Shown here piece after piece: positions 25,750 to 34,373 of a stretch of 64,000 bases of DNA (its first letter is position 1; every line of letters starts with the position of its first letter). Origin of the DNA: Flavobacterium psychrophilum DSM 3660 = ATCC 49418 (GTDB lineage: Bacteria > Bacteroidota > Bacteroidia > Flavobacteriales > Flavobacteriaceae); contig NZ_MUHE01000005.1 in assembly GCF_002217405.1 (NCBI RefSeq), positions 114,172-178,171 of the forward strand, read 5' to 3'. Both the position numbers and the translations under genes were made by a program. Below the pieces are notes generated by a model that saw nothing but the letters and a program-made list of their open reading frames with translations, did not search any database and was not told the DNA's origin.

Positions 25750-25980
25750 ATGGAATTACCAAAATTTTTACTAGGCGACAACACTGATTTTCCAGACGAT
25801 ATTTTTATCATTCACCTAGATTATCCTCGATTTATTATTAACCTAAAAGATGATGAGGTCGAGTTTATGGAAGAAGCCGAAGATCTAGACGAAGGGGAGC
25901 TAAATACTGAAATGGAAGGATTAATAGAACAAGCAAACGCTTTTTATGATCGAGAAATGGAACGTTATGAGAAAGAATAA
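25750..25980 (+). CDS. Small acidic conserved hypothetical protein
   Basis: 76 residues, strongly acidic (DDEVEFMEEAEDLDEGELN), without signal or membrane segment. It begins MELPKFLLGDNTDFPDDIF. It appears to be one of the small acidic proteins seen widely in flavobacteria; the function is unknown to me. It lies 89 bp after the prohibitin-like gene, and its stop is two bases from the stop of the convergent meaB. Confidence 0.7.
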   Translation: MELPKFLLGDNTDFPDDIFIIHLDYPRFIINLKDDEVEFMEEAEDLDEGELNTEMEGLIEQANAFYDREMERYEKE

Positions 25981-25982
25981 GT

Positions 25983-27074
25983 TTATTTTTTAAAATACGT
26001 TTCTAGCAAATTCTGAGCGGCTGCAAAAGGTGAAATTTCATCATTTGCAACTGCTTTTTTGTTTTCTTCCAATAATTTATAAATTTGGGGATGATTGAAA
26101 AAATTTGTTTTCAATTGTTCGTTGATGGTTTCCAACATCCAATATTGGTTTTGTTCTTTTCGTTTTTCGAAAAAATAATGGTTTAATTTTGTAAGTGCTG
26201 TAAAATTACAAATCGTTTTCCAAACCTCAGGAATTCCTTCATGAGTAATAGCACTACAAGTGGAAGTTGTAGGAATCCAACCTGATTTTTTTGCAGGAAA
26301 AAGATGTAAGGCCCTATTAAATTCGGTTTTAGCCAAATTAGCCTTTCTAATATTATCACCATCAGCTTTGTTTATAACAATAGCATCTGCCATTTCCATA
26401 ATACCACGTTTTATACCTTGTAGTTCGTCGCCAGCACCAGAAATTTTCAAAAGTAAAAAGAAATCGACCATACTATGTACCGCCGTTTCACTTTGTCCTA
26501 CACCTACAGTTTCTATAATAATAGTATCAAAACCAGCAGCTTCACAAAGTGTTATAGTTTCACGAGTTTTTCGTGCCACACCGCCTAAAGTTTCTCCCGA
26601 TGCACTTGGTCTTATATAGGCATTTTGGTCTTTTACTAGCTCTTCCATTCGGGTTTTGTCACCAAGAATACTTCCGTGAGAAATTGTACTAGAAGGATCT
26701 ACAGCTAAAACGGCCACCTTTTTACCCAAACCCGTTAAGTGTTTTCCAAAAGCTTCAATAAAAGTGCTTTTTCCTACGCCAGGAACACCCGTAATTCCAA
26801 TACGAACCGATTTGTTAGCATAAGGCAAACAAGTATTTATGACTTTATTGGCTTTGTCTATATGCGAAAAACTAGTACTTTCTACGAGTGTAATAGCACG
26901 ACTTAAAGCCGTTATATTGCCTGATAAAATACCACTTACCAACGCTTCTGATGAAGGCTGAATCCTTCTAAATCGTTGAATTTGAGCAACAGCAACAGTA
27001 CTAATAATTTCAGGTTTTTCTATGCCTTGATTCTCTGTTAATGCCGATTTTTTATTTTTATTTTTCAATTTCAA
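25983..27074 (-). CDS. meaB: Methylmalonyl-CoA mutase-associated GTPase MeaB
   Basis: A G3E-family GTPase (ArgK/MeaB) that chaperones adenosylcobalamin loading and protects methylmalonyl-CoA mutase. 363 residues: P-loop GITGVPGVGKSTFIEAFG near residue 97, AVDPSSTISHGSILGDKTRM, ETVGVGQSE, and NKADGDN for base recognition. The mutase itself is outside the window, but a cobalamin adenosyltransferase is encoded at 38196-38765, supporting B12-dependent propionate metabolism. It is convergent with the 76-residue gene and divergent from the MFS gene. Confidence 0.93.
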   Translation of the reverse strand: MKLKNKNKKSALTENQGIEKPEIISTVAVAQIQRFRRIQPSSEALVSGILSGNITALSRAITLVESTSFSHIDKANKVINTCLPYANKSVRIGITGVPGVGKSTFIEAFGKHLTGLGKKVAVLAVDPSSTISHGSILGDKTRMEELVKDQNAYIRPSASGETLGGVARKTRETITLCEAAGFDTIIIETVGVGQSETAVHSMVDFFLLLKISGAGDELQGIKRGIMEMADAIVINKADGDNIRKANLAKTEFNRALHLFPAKKSGWIPTTSTCSAITHEGIPEVWKTICNFTALTKLNHYFFEKRKEQNQYWMLETINEQLKTNFFNHPQIYKLLEENKKAVANDEISPFAAAQNLLETYFKK

Positions 27075-27139
27075 TTATGCTTTGTGTAAAAATACTATAA
27101 AAATTAAATAAATGCCACTCATTTCAAATCTATAAATAG

Positions 27140-27147
27140 TATTTTTG
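27140..27147 (+). promoter_or_regulatory. Probable -7 box of the MFS gene promoter
   Basis: TATTTTTG fits TAnnTTTG, 22 bp before the GTG start at 27170; no TTG is correctly spaced upstream. Confidence 0.5.
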
Positions 27148-27169
27148 CGCAACCAAAATATAAATTCTT

Positions 27170-28384
27170 GTGGCTACAGAAAGTGTTATCCTAGAAAATA
27201 AAAGCAACTTAGTTCAAAAAACTATTTTTTCAATCCTTTTTTCAATAAGTTTTGCCCATTTACTTAACGATTTAATTCAGGCTATAATCCCATCTATTTA
27301 TCCAATTTTAAAACAAAATTACGGATTAACATTTACCCAAATCGGATTAATAACCTTTTCATTTCAACTCACAGCCTCAATATTTCAACCATTTGTAGGG
27401 TATTATACAGACAAATATCCAAAACCATTTTCCCAAGTTTACGGTATGATATTCTCTTCCTTGGGTATCATTTCCATTTCGTACGCTAATAATTTACCCT
27501 GGATAATCGTTTCAGTTATGCTAATTGGTCTAGGATCAGCCATTTTTCATCCAGAATCAGCTCGAATTTCTAACATGGCATCGGGCGGAAAAAGAGGATT
27601 GGCACAATCTATTTTTCAAGTTGGCGGTAACCTAGGTACAGCCATTGCACCTTTATTAGTTGCTGCAATCGTAGTGCCAAATTCTCAAAAATACATACTA
27701 TGGTTTTTAGTTACTTCATCTCTTGGGTTAATTATAATTTCTAAAATTGCCTTTTGGTACCAAGATAATTTGAAACTAAAATTACACAAAAAACAACTTT
27801 TTATCGCACAACATGATTTACCTGAGCAAAAAGTAAAAATAGCCATAGCCATCTTACTGTTTGTAATTTTTACTAAGTTTTTCTACTCCGCAAGCCTCTC
27901 TACCTATTATCAGTTTTTTATCATCGAAAAATTTAATTTAACCATCAAGCAAGCACAATATCACATGTTTCTATATCTAATAGCCTATGCTTTAGGAACA
28001 ATTCTTGGTGGACCTTTGGGCGATAAATTTGGGCGAAAATACATCATTTGGTTTTCTGTTTTTGGTGCCACACCATTTGCATTATTACTACCCTATGCCA
28101 ATCTTTTCTATACAGATATTCTCATGATAATCATAGGAATTATAATATCCTCAGCTTTTCCAGCCATCATCGTTTATGCACAAGAATTATTACCCAAAAA
28201 ACTAGGAATGGTATCAGGACTTTTTTACGGATTTGCCTTCGGAATGGGCGCTTTAGGATCAGCATTACTAGGAATCCTAGCAGACCATACCTCAATTACA
28301 TTCGTGTATCAACTCTGTTCCTACTTGCCAATTCTAGGAATAATTTGTTATTTCTTACCCAATATAAACAAGAAAAAAGTATAA
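27170..28384 (+). CDS. MFS transporter, fosmidomycin-resistance (Fsr)-like
   Basis: 404 residues with about 12 transmembrane segments. The opening (SFAHLLNDLIQAIIPSIYP, FTQIGLITFSFQLTASIFQP), then GSAIFHPESARISNMAS and QSIFQVGGNLGTAIAPL, are characteristic of the Fsr subfamily of drug exporters. It starts at a GTG (27170), directly ahead of the family-typical N-terminus and behind a promoter box. The true substrate is unknown. A family A repeat follows the stop by 8 bp and probably provides the terminator. Confidence 0.85.
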   Translation: MATESVILENKSNLVQKTIFSILFSISFAHLLNDLIQAIIPSIYPILKQNYGLTFTQIGLITFSFQLTASIFQPFVGYYTDKYPKPFSQVYGMIFSSLGIISISYANNLPWIIVSVMLIGLGSAIFHPESARISNMASGGKRGLAQSIFQVGGNLGTAIAPLLVAAIVVPNSQKYILWFLVTSSLGLIIISKIAFWYQDNLKLKLHKKQLFIAQHDLPEQKVKIAIAILLFVIFTKFFYSASLSTYYQFFIIEKFNLTIKQAQYHMFLYLIAYALGTILGGPLGDKFGRKYIIWFSVFGATPFALLLPYANLFYTDILMIIIGIIISSAFPAIIVYAQELLPKKLGMVSGLFYGFAFGMGALGSALLGILADHTSITFVYQLCSYLPILGIICYFLPNINKKKV

Positions 28385-28391
28385 TTTCTTT

Positions 28392-28476
28392 AGGAGCTAT
28401 TTCCCGCTTTACACTGCAATCTTTTTATTTTTAAAGGAAAAATAAAAAGGATTTCCGTTTCAATCGGGGCTAGGGC
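28392..28476 (+). repeat. Dispersed variable-centre repeat, copy 3 (family A)
   Basis: This is the best-preserved copy: AGGAGCTATTTCCCGCTTT, CACTGCAATC, a self-complementary centre (TTTTTATTTTT with AAAAATAAAAA), GGATTTCCGTTTCAATC, GGGGCTAGGGC. Confidence 0.8.
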
Positions 28477-28582
28477 TTGCGTCTTAAATTTAAAATTCTA
28501 GGCAAAAAAATTTCTGAACTTTGCCAAAACCTTTGCAAACTATATAGTTAAGTTTATTAAATTTGTTTCAAAATACAACCAA

Positions 28583-29986
28583 ATGCAAATTACCACACAA
28601 ATACTTCAAAAATTACATAAAATAGTAGGCGAAACTTTCGTATTTACAGACCAAGAAACCTGTAATCATTACGGTCACGACGAAACCGAAGATTATATTT
28701 TCCCGCCAAATGTAGTAGTAAAACCAGCAAATGCTTACCAAGTTTCAGAAATACTAAAAGTAGCCAACCAACATAAAATACCAACCACCCCAATAGGAGC
28801 CAGAACAGGTTTAAGTGGCGGTGCCTTATCTATTTATCAAGGCATTGGTATGTCGATGGAGCGTTTTAATAAAATCCTAAATATCGACGAGAAAAATCTA
28901 CAAGTAACTGTCGAACCAGCCGTAATTACACAAGTTTTGCGAGAAGCAGTCGCAGAAAAAGGATTGTTTTATCCGCCAGATCCAAGTAGCCAAGGAAGCT
29001 GTTGGATAGGAGGAAACGTTGCCGAAAATGCAGGAGGTGCAAGGGCCGTAAAATATGGCGTTACAAAAGATTACGTGCTAAACCTAGAAGTCGTTTTAGC
29101 TACAGGAGAAATTATTTGGACAGGAGCAAACACACTAAAAAATTCTACAGGATATAACCTAACCCAACTCATGGTGGGGAGCGAAGGAACTTTAGGAATC
29201 ATTACCAAAATTGTCATGAAACTATTGCCAAAAGTAACGCATAATGTACTCATGTTAGTTCCTTTTTACCAAGCAAATCAGGCTTGCGAAGCAGTTTCTG
29301 CTATTTTTAGAGCAGGAATTATTCCAAGTGCATTAGAATTTATGGAACGTGATGCAATAGATTGGACTCTCAAATTCAATAACACTATTAATATTAATAT
29401 CAAAGACAATATTCAAGCCCATTTACTCATAGAAGTAGATGGGAATTATCCGGAAATTCTGCTGCAAGAAGCCGAAAAAATCATGAATGTCGTCGAAGAA
29501 TTTGAAACAGACGAAATCCTTTTTGCCGATAACGAAGAGCAAAAAAACACACTTTGGAAAATGCGTCGATCAGTTGCCGAAGCCGTAAAAGCAAATTCTA
29601 TTTACAAAGAAGAAGATACTGTTGTGCCACGATACGAATTGCCAAAATTGCTTTCTGGTATTAAAGAAATTGGAGCAAAATATGGGTTTAAATCCGTTTG
29701 TTATGGCCATGCTGGCGACGGAAATTTGCACGTAAACATCATCAAAGGCGACATGACTAATAACAATTGGAATACGCAAGTTACAAGAGGAATTCGAGAA
29801 ATTTTCGAACTAACAGTCTCGCTAAAAGGAACCTTATCTGGCGAGCACGGTATCGGATTGGTGCAAAAAAACTATATGGATATTGCTTTTTCTAAAACAC
29901 ACTTAGAGCTAATGGAAAGAATAAAATTTGTTTTCGATCCTAATAATATTTTAAATCCAGGGAAAATTTTCCCAGATGAATTTTAA
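28583..29986 (+). CDS. FAD-binding oxidoreductase, glycolate oxidase/D-lactate dehydrogenase type
   Basis: 467 residues oxidising a 2-hydroxyacid with FAD. The FAD_binding_4 domain (about 35-210) shows PIGARTGLSGGALSI and LFYPPDPSSQGSCWIGGNVA. The FAD-oxidase C-terminal domain (about 215-465) shows GHAGDGNLHVNII, GTLSGEHGIG and the ending FDPNNILNPGKIFP. This is the GlcD/Dld2-like family; glycolate versus D-lactate cannot be told from sequence. A LUD-domain protein at 60185-60790 could also relate to lactate use but is not linked. Its stop codon abuts that of the convergent gene with no spacer. Confidence 0.9.
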   Translation: MQITTQILQKLHKIVGETFVFTDQETCNHYGHDETEDYIFPPNVVVKPANAYQVSEILKVANQHKIPTTPIGARTGLSGGALSIYQGIGMSMERFNKILNIDEKNLQVTVEPAVITQVLREAVAEKGLFYPPDPSSQGSCWIGGNVAENAGGARAVKYGVTKDYVLNLEVVLATGEIIWTGANTLKNSTGYNLTQLMVGSEGTLGIITKIVMKLLPKVTHNVLMLVPFYQANQACEAVSAIFRAGIIPSALEFMERDAIDWTLKFNNTININIKDNIQAHLLIEVDGNYPEILLQEAEKIMNVVEEFETDEILFADNEEQKNTLWKMRRSVAEAVKANSIYKEEDTVVPRYELPKLLSGIKEIGAKYGFKSVCYGHAGDGNLHVNIIKGDMTNNNWNTQVTRGIREIFELTVSLKGTLSGEHGIGLVQKNYMDIAFSKTHLELMERIKFVFDPNNILNPGKIFPDEF

Positions 29987-30376
29987 TTAACGGGCCATAA
30001 ATTCTAATAAAGTAGGATCAGCATTTTTAAAAGTAGGCTCTTTTTCTGTAATTGTTGCCACACGTTTTTTGTTTAGTTTTAAGGTAACATCGGCTTGGGT
30101 GGTAAACAACAAAATAGATAAAAAGGGGTTATTCATATAAGGGGTTAATATAAAAATAGCTTCATCAATACCATGATTTTCTATTATTTCTTCTTGCTGA
30201 AATTTAAATTTTAAACACAACAATAGCTGGTCGTCTACTACAATTGTTCGCACATAAATATTCATCAATTGAGTATTTCCAATGGTTTTTGCTAAGGTTA
30301 GCTTGGCAAAAGTTCCATCATTAATGCTTTCTTTAAATTTATTAAAAATCGTTGTGTAAGTATGACTATTTGGCAT
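29987..30376 (-). CDS. Conserved hypothetical protein
   Basis: 129 residues with no signal peptide, mixed alpha/beta (FNKFKESINDGTFAKLTLAK, MNIYVRTIVVDDQLLLCLKF, PFLSILLFTTQADVTLKL). The pattern vaguely recalls the N-terminal region of some Bacteroidota methyltransferase-like proteins, but no SAM-binding motif is present, so I give no function. It starts at the ATG at 30374-30376 with a TAnnTTTG box 20 bp upstream. Its stop abuts the stop of the oxidoreductase gene. Confidence 0.65.
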   Translation of the reverse strand: MPNSHTYTTIFNKFKESINDGTFAKLTLAKTIGNTQLMNIYVRTIVVDDQLLLCLKFKFQQEEIIENHGIDEAIFILTPYMNNPFLSILLFTTQADVTLKLNKKRVATITEKEPTFKNADPTLLEFMAR

Positions 30377-30395
30377 TTCTGATAATTATTTTTTA

Positions 30396-30403
30396 CAAAA
30401 GTA
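30396..30403 (-). promoter_or_regulatory. -7 box for the 129-residue gene
   Basis: TACTTTTG on the minus strand matches TAnnTTTG, 20 bp before the start codon. Confidence 0.5.
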
Positions 30404-30428
30404 GTTTTTGTTTTTTAATTTTAATAAA

Positions 30429-30461
30429 AAAAAACCAACCACTTTTAGCAGTTGGGGATTT
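30429..30461 (-). terminator. Terminator of the Lys-rich small gene
   Basis: On the minus strand, CCAACTGCT pairs imperfectly with AGTGGTTGG and is followed by a run of T, 11 bp after the stop codon of the small gene. Confidence 0.65.
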
Positions 30462-30471
30462 AAATATTTTG

Positions 30472-30582
30472 TTAATCTCTTTTAGGGTTGTTTTTCTTTT
30501 CTCTTTTTTCTTCCTTCTTTTCTTTAGCTGTTTTAAGAGGTTCCTTTTTTTCGGTTTTTTTTGCGTCTTGACTTTTTGCCAT
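30472..30582 (-). CDS. 36-residue Lys/Glu-rich small protein
   Basis: ATG at 30580-30582, TAA at 30472-30474. The product starts MAKSQDAKKTEKKEPL and ends NNPKRD; nearly half of the residues are Lys or Glu. It looks like the very small charged MAKSQ-type proteins common in flavobacteria, often beside cold-shock genes, although none is adjacent here. A terminator follows at the right distance, supporting expression. The function is unknown; a nucleic-acid-associated role is only a guess. Confidence 0.55.
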   Translation of the reverse strand: MAKSQDAKKTEKKEPLKTAKEKKEEKREKKNNPKRD

Positions 30583-30706
30583 GATAATATATTTTATAAG
30601 TTATTTTTTAAGTTTTTTATAAAGGTAGAAGAATTAGTATAAAGTATCGAACATATAATAGTTTAATTATAATTAATTTTTTTTTAAATTTATTTAGAAA
30701 AAAACA

Positions 30707-30714
30707 TACCTTTG
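30707..30714 (+). promoter_or_regulatory. -7 box immediately before the small CxGKCYL gene
   Basis: TACCTTTG matches TAnnTTTG and ends 4 bp before the GTG at 30719. Transcription would start at or near the GTG, so the message may be leaderless or translation may begin at the ATG at 30752. Confidence 0.6.
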
Positions 30715-30718
30715 CAAG

Positions 30719-31090
30719 GTGAAAAAATCACTATTTATATTAACATTATTCATGTTGCTCAAACCAGTACTGCCGGTTGTTGAGTATCTTGTTAATTATG
30801 ATTATATTACAAAAGTTCTTTGTGTAAATAAAGAAACTCCAATAATGGGATGTGACGGAAAATGTTATCTAATTAGTCAGCTTGCCAAATCTTCGGATAC
30901 AGAAAAACCTTTTTCTGATAAAAAAATTATCGTAAAAGAATTCGAAGTTTTATTTTTTCAGGAAATTACAGCAGTTATATTTCCTAATGCTTCATTCTTA
31001 CCAATACGAGTTCTTAATTTTAACTATTCTAATTTATATAATTATCTGAATAGTACCACTACTTTTCATCCGCCAAGTATTATTTTGTAA
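30719..31090 (+). CDS. Small exported/membrane protein with GCDGKCYL motif, putative copper-linked
   Basis: 123 residues from GTG 30719 (alternative ATG at 30752). The N-terminus is hydrophobic (MKKSLFILTLFMLLKPVLPVV), then comes a Cys motif, CVNKETPIMGCDGKCYLISQLAK, here split as CVNKETP..MGCDGKCYL. This Cys spacing recurs in small Bacteroidota proteins that sit beside copper genes, as far as I remember. It lies 123 bp upstream of mbnP in the same direction and probably belongs to the same metal-responsive cluster. The function is unproven. Confidence 0.65.
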   Translation: MKKSLFILTLFMLLKPVLPVVEYLVNYDYITKVLCVNKETPIMGCDGKCYLISQLAKSSDTEKPFSDKKIIVKEFEVLFFQEITAVIFPNASFLPIRVLNFNYSNLYNYLNSTTTFHPPSIIL

Positions 31091-31213
31091 AGTTTTGCAC
31101 ACTAATTGTGCTTTGTTGGTTCTTAATTTTTAGAACTATGAGAACTTATGTTCAAAATTGTTTGAAAAATTATTTTTCAAACTGCATTTTTACAACCTAT
31201 AATAAATAAAAAG

Positions 31214-32020
31214 ATGAAATTTCAATTAAAAAAAATAATGGCTATAATAGCCCTAGTGTTAGTATTTGCTTCATGTTCAAAAAATGAAGATCCTATAAAT
31301 GTAATAACTGGAGAAGGACGTGTTGGTTTAGAATTTGATAACGTTTTTGGTAGCTCTAATTTAATTTTAAATACACAAGTAAACACAACCTCTCAAGGGG
31401 AAAAATTAAAAATATCTGAATGCAAGTACATTGTAAGTAATATCGTATTAACTAAAGACGACGGAAGTATATACGTTTATCCAAAAGCAAATAGCTATTT
31501 TATTATTGATGAAGCTAAAGAAACTAGCCGCAAAATAGTCCTAAAAAGTATTCCTGCAGGAAACTATACAAAAGTAACCTTTGGTATTGGTGTCGATGAG
31601 GCTCAATTTAGACTTGGCGCTACAGGGCAGGGAGATTTCTTGACACAAGCACAAGACGCAGGTATGATGTGGTCATGGAGTGCTGGTTATAAGTTTGTAA
31701 TGTTTGAAGGGATGTTTACTTCCCCTACAGCAACTACCGATACTAGTTTTATGGTGCATACAGGCAAAATAGCTGCAGCATATAATTATAAAGAAGTTAC
31801 GATTAATTTTCCTCAAAATGCAACTGTTAGAACCACTATTACCCCCGATGTACATATTTTTGCAGATGTTGCAAAAATTATAGATGGTACAAATAAAATT
31901 AAACTTTCAGACAACAATAGGAACGGTATGGGCGCTATGATTATGGGCGGTGCTAATTTGCCATTAATCACTTCAAACCTATCTGAAATGTTTGTTGTAG
32001 ACCATGTTCACAACGATTAA
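31214..32020 (+). CDS. mbnP: MbnP family copper-binding lipoprotein
   Basis: 268 residues with a lipoprotein signal (LVLVFASC, Cys21). Family features: GRVGLEFDNVFG at the start of the domain, YIVSNIVLTKDDGS, AGNYTKVTFGIGVDEAQF, and the conserved AGMMWSWSAGYKFVMFEG, which contains the tryptophans. In MbnP of methanotrophs, a tryptophan is oxidised to kynurenine by MbnH to create a copper site. The next gene encodes the MbnH partner. No methanobactin precursor was seen, so this is the broader MbnP/H copper system. Confidence 0.85.
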   Translation: MKFQLKKIMAIIALVLVFASCSKNEDPINVITGEGRVGLEFDNVFGSSNLILNTQVNTTSQGEKLKISECKYIVSNIVLTKDDGSIYVYPKANSYFIIDEAKETSRKIVLKSIPAGNYTKVTFGIGVDEAQFRLGATGQGDFLTQAQDAGMMWSWSAGYKFVMFEGMFTSPTATTDTSFMVHTGKIAAAYNYKEVTINFPQNATVRTTITPDVHIFADVAKIIDGTNKIKLSDNNRNGMGAMIMGGANLPLITSNLSEMFVVDHVHND

Positions 32021-32121
32021 TACTTTAATTAAAAGCGATTAGATTTTTTCGCTTCATTTTATATAATAACAACATTTTTTAAAAGCTCATTATTTGGTCT
32101 TTACCGCAAGGGTCGTGCTCT

Positions 32122-32256
32122 GCGTTGCAAACGAAGCCACGGAACTCCGATAAAAATAAAAGTATAGTAAAAATCTTTTTGAGGCATAAAAAGCCTCAAA
32201 AAGAATTTTTACTTCAATCCCTAATGCAAAATGCTGTAATTAATAAAAATAAGCTA
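32122..32256. repeat. Degenerate repeat shared with 48616-48705, plus a hairpin
   Basis: Starts GCGTTGCAAACGAAGC and ends AATGCTGTAATTAATAAAAA then AAGCTA; the same framework is at 48616-48705. Inserted in the middle is a hairpin (TCTTTTTGAGGC with GCCTCAAAAAGA) followed by ACTTCAATC, the inner part of family A repeats. It splits mbnP from mbnH by 270 bp and could attenuate transcription. Confidence 0.55.
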
Positions 32257-32290
32257 TTTTTTCTAATCACTTTTATAATTTTTTAAAAGC

Positions 32291-33334
32291 ATGAAAACAA
32301 AATATATATTGTTACTCATTATGCCTTTTTTTTGGAGTTGTTCTAAAGTTGATAATACAGATAATTATGTTAATATTCCAATAGACTATAAAGTACCTTC
32401 AAATTTTCCGCCATTAGCTTATGATTTAAATAACAATCCATTAACCGAGAAAGGTTTCGAATTAGGAAAAAAAATATTTTATGACGGAAGATTATCATCA
32501 GATGGATTAATTTCTTGCGGATTTTGTCATATTCAAGAAAATGCTTTTACGCATCACGGGCATTCTGTTAGCCATGGTGTAAATAATGAAGTTGGAATAA
32601 GAAATGCACCACCTATTCAGAATTTAGCATTTCAAACTAGTTTTATGTGGGACGGAGCAGCAAGCCATTTAGACATGCAGTCTATTTTGCCTTTTACGAA
32701 TCCGGTAGAAATGAATGGAAATTTTGGCAATACAATTGCCATGATGAAATCTGATGCTGAATATCAAAAATTATTCAAAATCGCATTTATTAACAGAGAA
32801 ATAAACTCCGAAAATATGCTAAAAGCATTAGGACAGTTTATGGTTATGGTAACATCAAGTAACTCCCGTTTTGATAAATACCGAAGACATGAAACAGGCG
32901 GAACACTTACACAAGAAGAGTTAGGCGGTTATACTATTTTTAATCAAAAATGTGCCTCATGTCATGCAACAGATTTGTTTACAGACAATTCCTTTAGAAA
33001 TAACGGTTTGGCGATTAACCCACAAGTTAATGATATAGGCAGATTTCGTGTCACAGAATTAGCACAAGATTTGCATAAATTTAAAGTTCCAAGTCTTAGA
33101 AATATAGAGAAAACAGCACCATATATGCATGATGGACGGTTTTTTACACTCGATGCTGTTCTAGATCATTACTCTAATGGGATTGTAAATTCTGCAACAT
33201 TAGATCCAAGTTTGCATACAAATGGAGTCTTAGGAATTTCATTAACGAGTTTAGAAAAAACAAAATTGATAGCTTTCTTAAAAACCTTAACCGACAATCA
33301 ATATCTTACCGATAAACGATTTTCAGAATATTAA
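32291..33334 (+). CDS. mbnH: MbnH-like di-haem peroxidase
   Basis: 347 residues, MauG/CcpA superfamily, with a lipoprotein-like signal (MPFFWSC, Cys17). Two c-type haem motifs: CGFCH at residues 76-80 and CASCH near 221-225. Other family segments are NAPPIQNLAFQTSFMWDG and KVPSLRNIEKTAPYMHDGRF. In the characterised system MbnH uses a bis-Fe(IV) state to oxidise a tryptophan of MbnP. Its place between mbnP and a Cys-rich outer-membrane protein supports a copper role. The generic name cytochrome-c peroxidase would also be given by annotation pipelines. Confidence 0.85.
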   Translation: MKTKYILLLIMPFFWSCSKVDNTDNYVNIPIDYKVPSNFPPLAYDLNNNPLTEKGFELGKKIFYDGRLSSDGLISCGFCHIQENAFTHHGHSVSHGVNNEVGIRNAPPIQNLAFQTSFMWDGAASHLDMQSILPFTNPVEMNGNFGNTIAMMKSDAEYQKLFKIAFINREINSENMLKALGQFMVMVTSSNSRFDKYRRHETGGTLTQEELGGYTIFNQKCASCHATDLFTDNSFRNNGLAINPQVNDIGRFRVTELAQDLHKFKVPSLRNIEKTAPYMHDGRFFTLDAVLDHYSNGIVNSATLDPSLHTNGVLGISLTSLEKTKLIAFLKTLTDNQYLTDKRFSEY

Positions 33335-33340
33335 ACACAA

Positions 33341-34303
33341 ATGAAGAAATATATTTTAATAGTTTTAATTACATTCCAATTTGCAAATGCAATAGAAAAA
33401 GATAGTTTATTATTTAATAAGAACCCGTTTACAAAGCATTATTTATTTCCAGAGAAAGTAATGTGCGATGCTTGTGGTTGTTCTGCAAGTGGCGGTAGTA
33501 TGGGTTTTGCATCGATGATAAATTCTAATTTTGTAGGCATTAGATATTTTAATCAGCAATACAAAAGTTCCGACGGATTATATAGTAATTCGCCATGGTA
33601 CAATGAGAATTATCAAACTGCTCAAGTTTGGGCGCGAATACCAGTTTATAAAAACATTCAGGTTACTGCCTTAGTGCCATTTCATTTTCATACTCGAGAA
33701 ACTAAAATAGGCAATCAGGATATTAAAGGAATAGGCGATATTACAGTTTTAGCAATGTATCAATTGTATCAGACACATAAGGATAGTACCTATTTTGTTC
33801 ATACCCTACAGTTAGGGGGTGGGGTTAAATTGCCAACAGGAGAATTTAACGATAAAAATAATACAGGAAGTATAAACCAAAGCTTTCAGGTTGGAACTGG
33901 AAGTTGGGATTATTTATTTGCAACGGAATATACAATAAAGAGAAAAAAAATAGGTTTAAATACGATGCTTAATTATATAGTAAAAACTGAAAACACTAAA
34001 TTTTATCAGTTTGGAAATCAATTTAATTATGCAGGAACATTTTTCTATTTGTACGAAAAAAATAGTATTTCTATTGCGCCACAATTAGGTTTTGCAGGAG
34101 AAGTTTATCAGGATAATTACCATCACAAGCAAAAATTAAAAGATACTGCTGGCGATATTATTTTTGGAAAGCTTGGATTTGAAATAGGAAAAGATAAATT
34201 ATCATTTGGTGCTAATGCTATGCTTCCAATAAATCAGAACTTAGCAAGCGGAAATGTAGAAGCTAATTATCGATGGAGTTTTAATTTGAATTATAGTTTA
34301 TAA
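33341..34303 (+). CDS. Outer-membrane barrel protein with CDACGC motif, putative metal transporter
   Basis: 320 residues, signal peptide (about 1-17), then a Cys-rich metal-binding-like motif MCDACGCSASGG near residues 41-52, then alternating amphipathic strands to the end (FNLNYSL), as in an outer-membrane beta-barrel. The first half is reminiscent of phenol-degradation/MetA-type transporter barrels (VWARIPVYKNIQVTALVPF, GIGDITVLAMYQLY). It starts 6 bp after mbnH, so it is in the same operon. I infer metal (copper) passage or sensing at the outer membrane. Confidence 0.7.
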   Translation: MKKYILIVLITFQFANAIEKDSLLFNKNPFTKHYLFPEKVMCDACGCSASGGSMGFASMINSNFVGIRYFNQQYKSSDGLYSNSPWYNENYQTAQVWARIPVYKNIQVTALVPFHFHTRETKIGNQDIKGIGDITVLAMYQLYQTHKDSTYFVHTLQLGGGVKLPTGEFNDKNNTGSINQSFQVGTGSWDYLFATEYTIKRKKIGLNTMLNYIVKTENTKFYQFGNQFNYAGTFFYLYEKNSISIAPQLGFAGEVYQDNYHHKQKLKDTAGDIIFGKLGFEIGKDKLSFGANAMLPINQNLASGNVEANYRWSFNLNYSL

Positions 34304-34321
34304 AAAAAAAATAGTTTAAAA

Positions 34322-34360
34322 AAAAACCTCAATTATATAAGTATAATTGAGGATTTTTTT
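34322..34360. terminator. Bidirectional terminator between the copper cluster and secA
   Basis: CCTCAATTATA (34327-34337) pairs perfectly with TATAATTGAGG (34342-34352), with an A-run before and a T-run after; it can serve both converging transcripts. Confidence 0.9.
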
Positions 34361-34373
34361 TTAAGCGTAATAG

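Noticed and set aside
28048..28434. 128-codon frame overlapping the end of the MFS gene
   Set aside because: A +1-type shadow rich in Arg/Ser/His with no domain; the MFS frame continues to its natural end.
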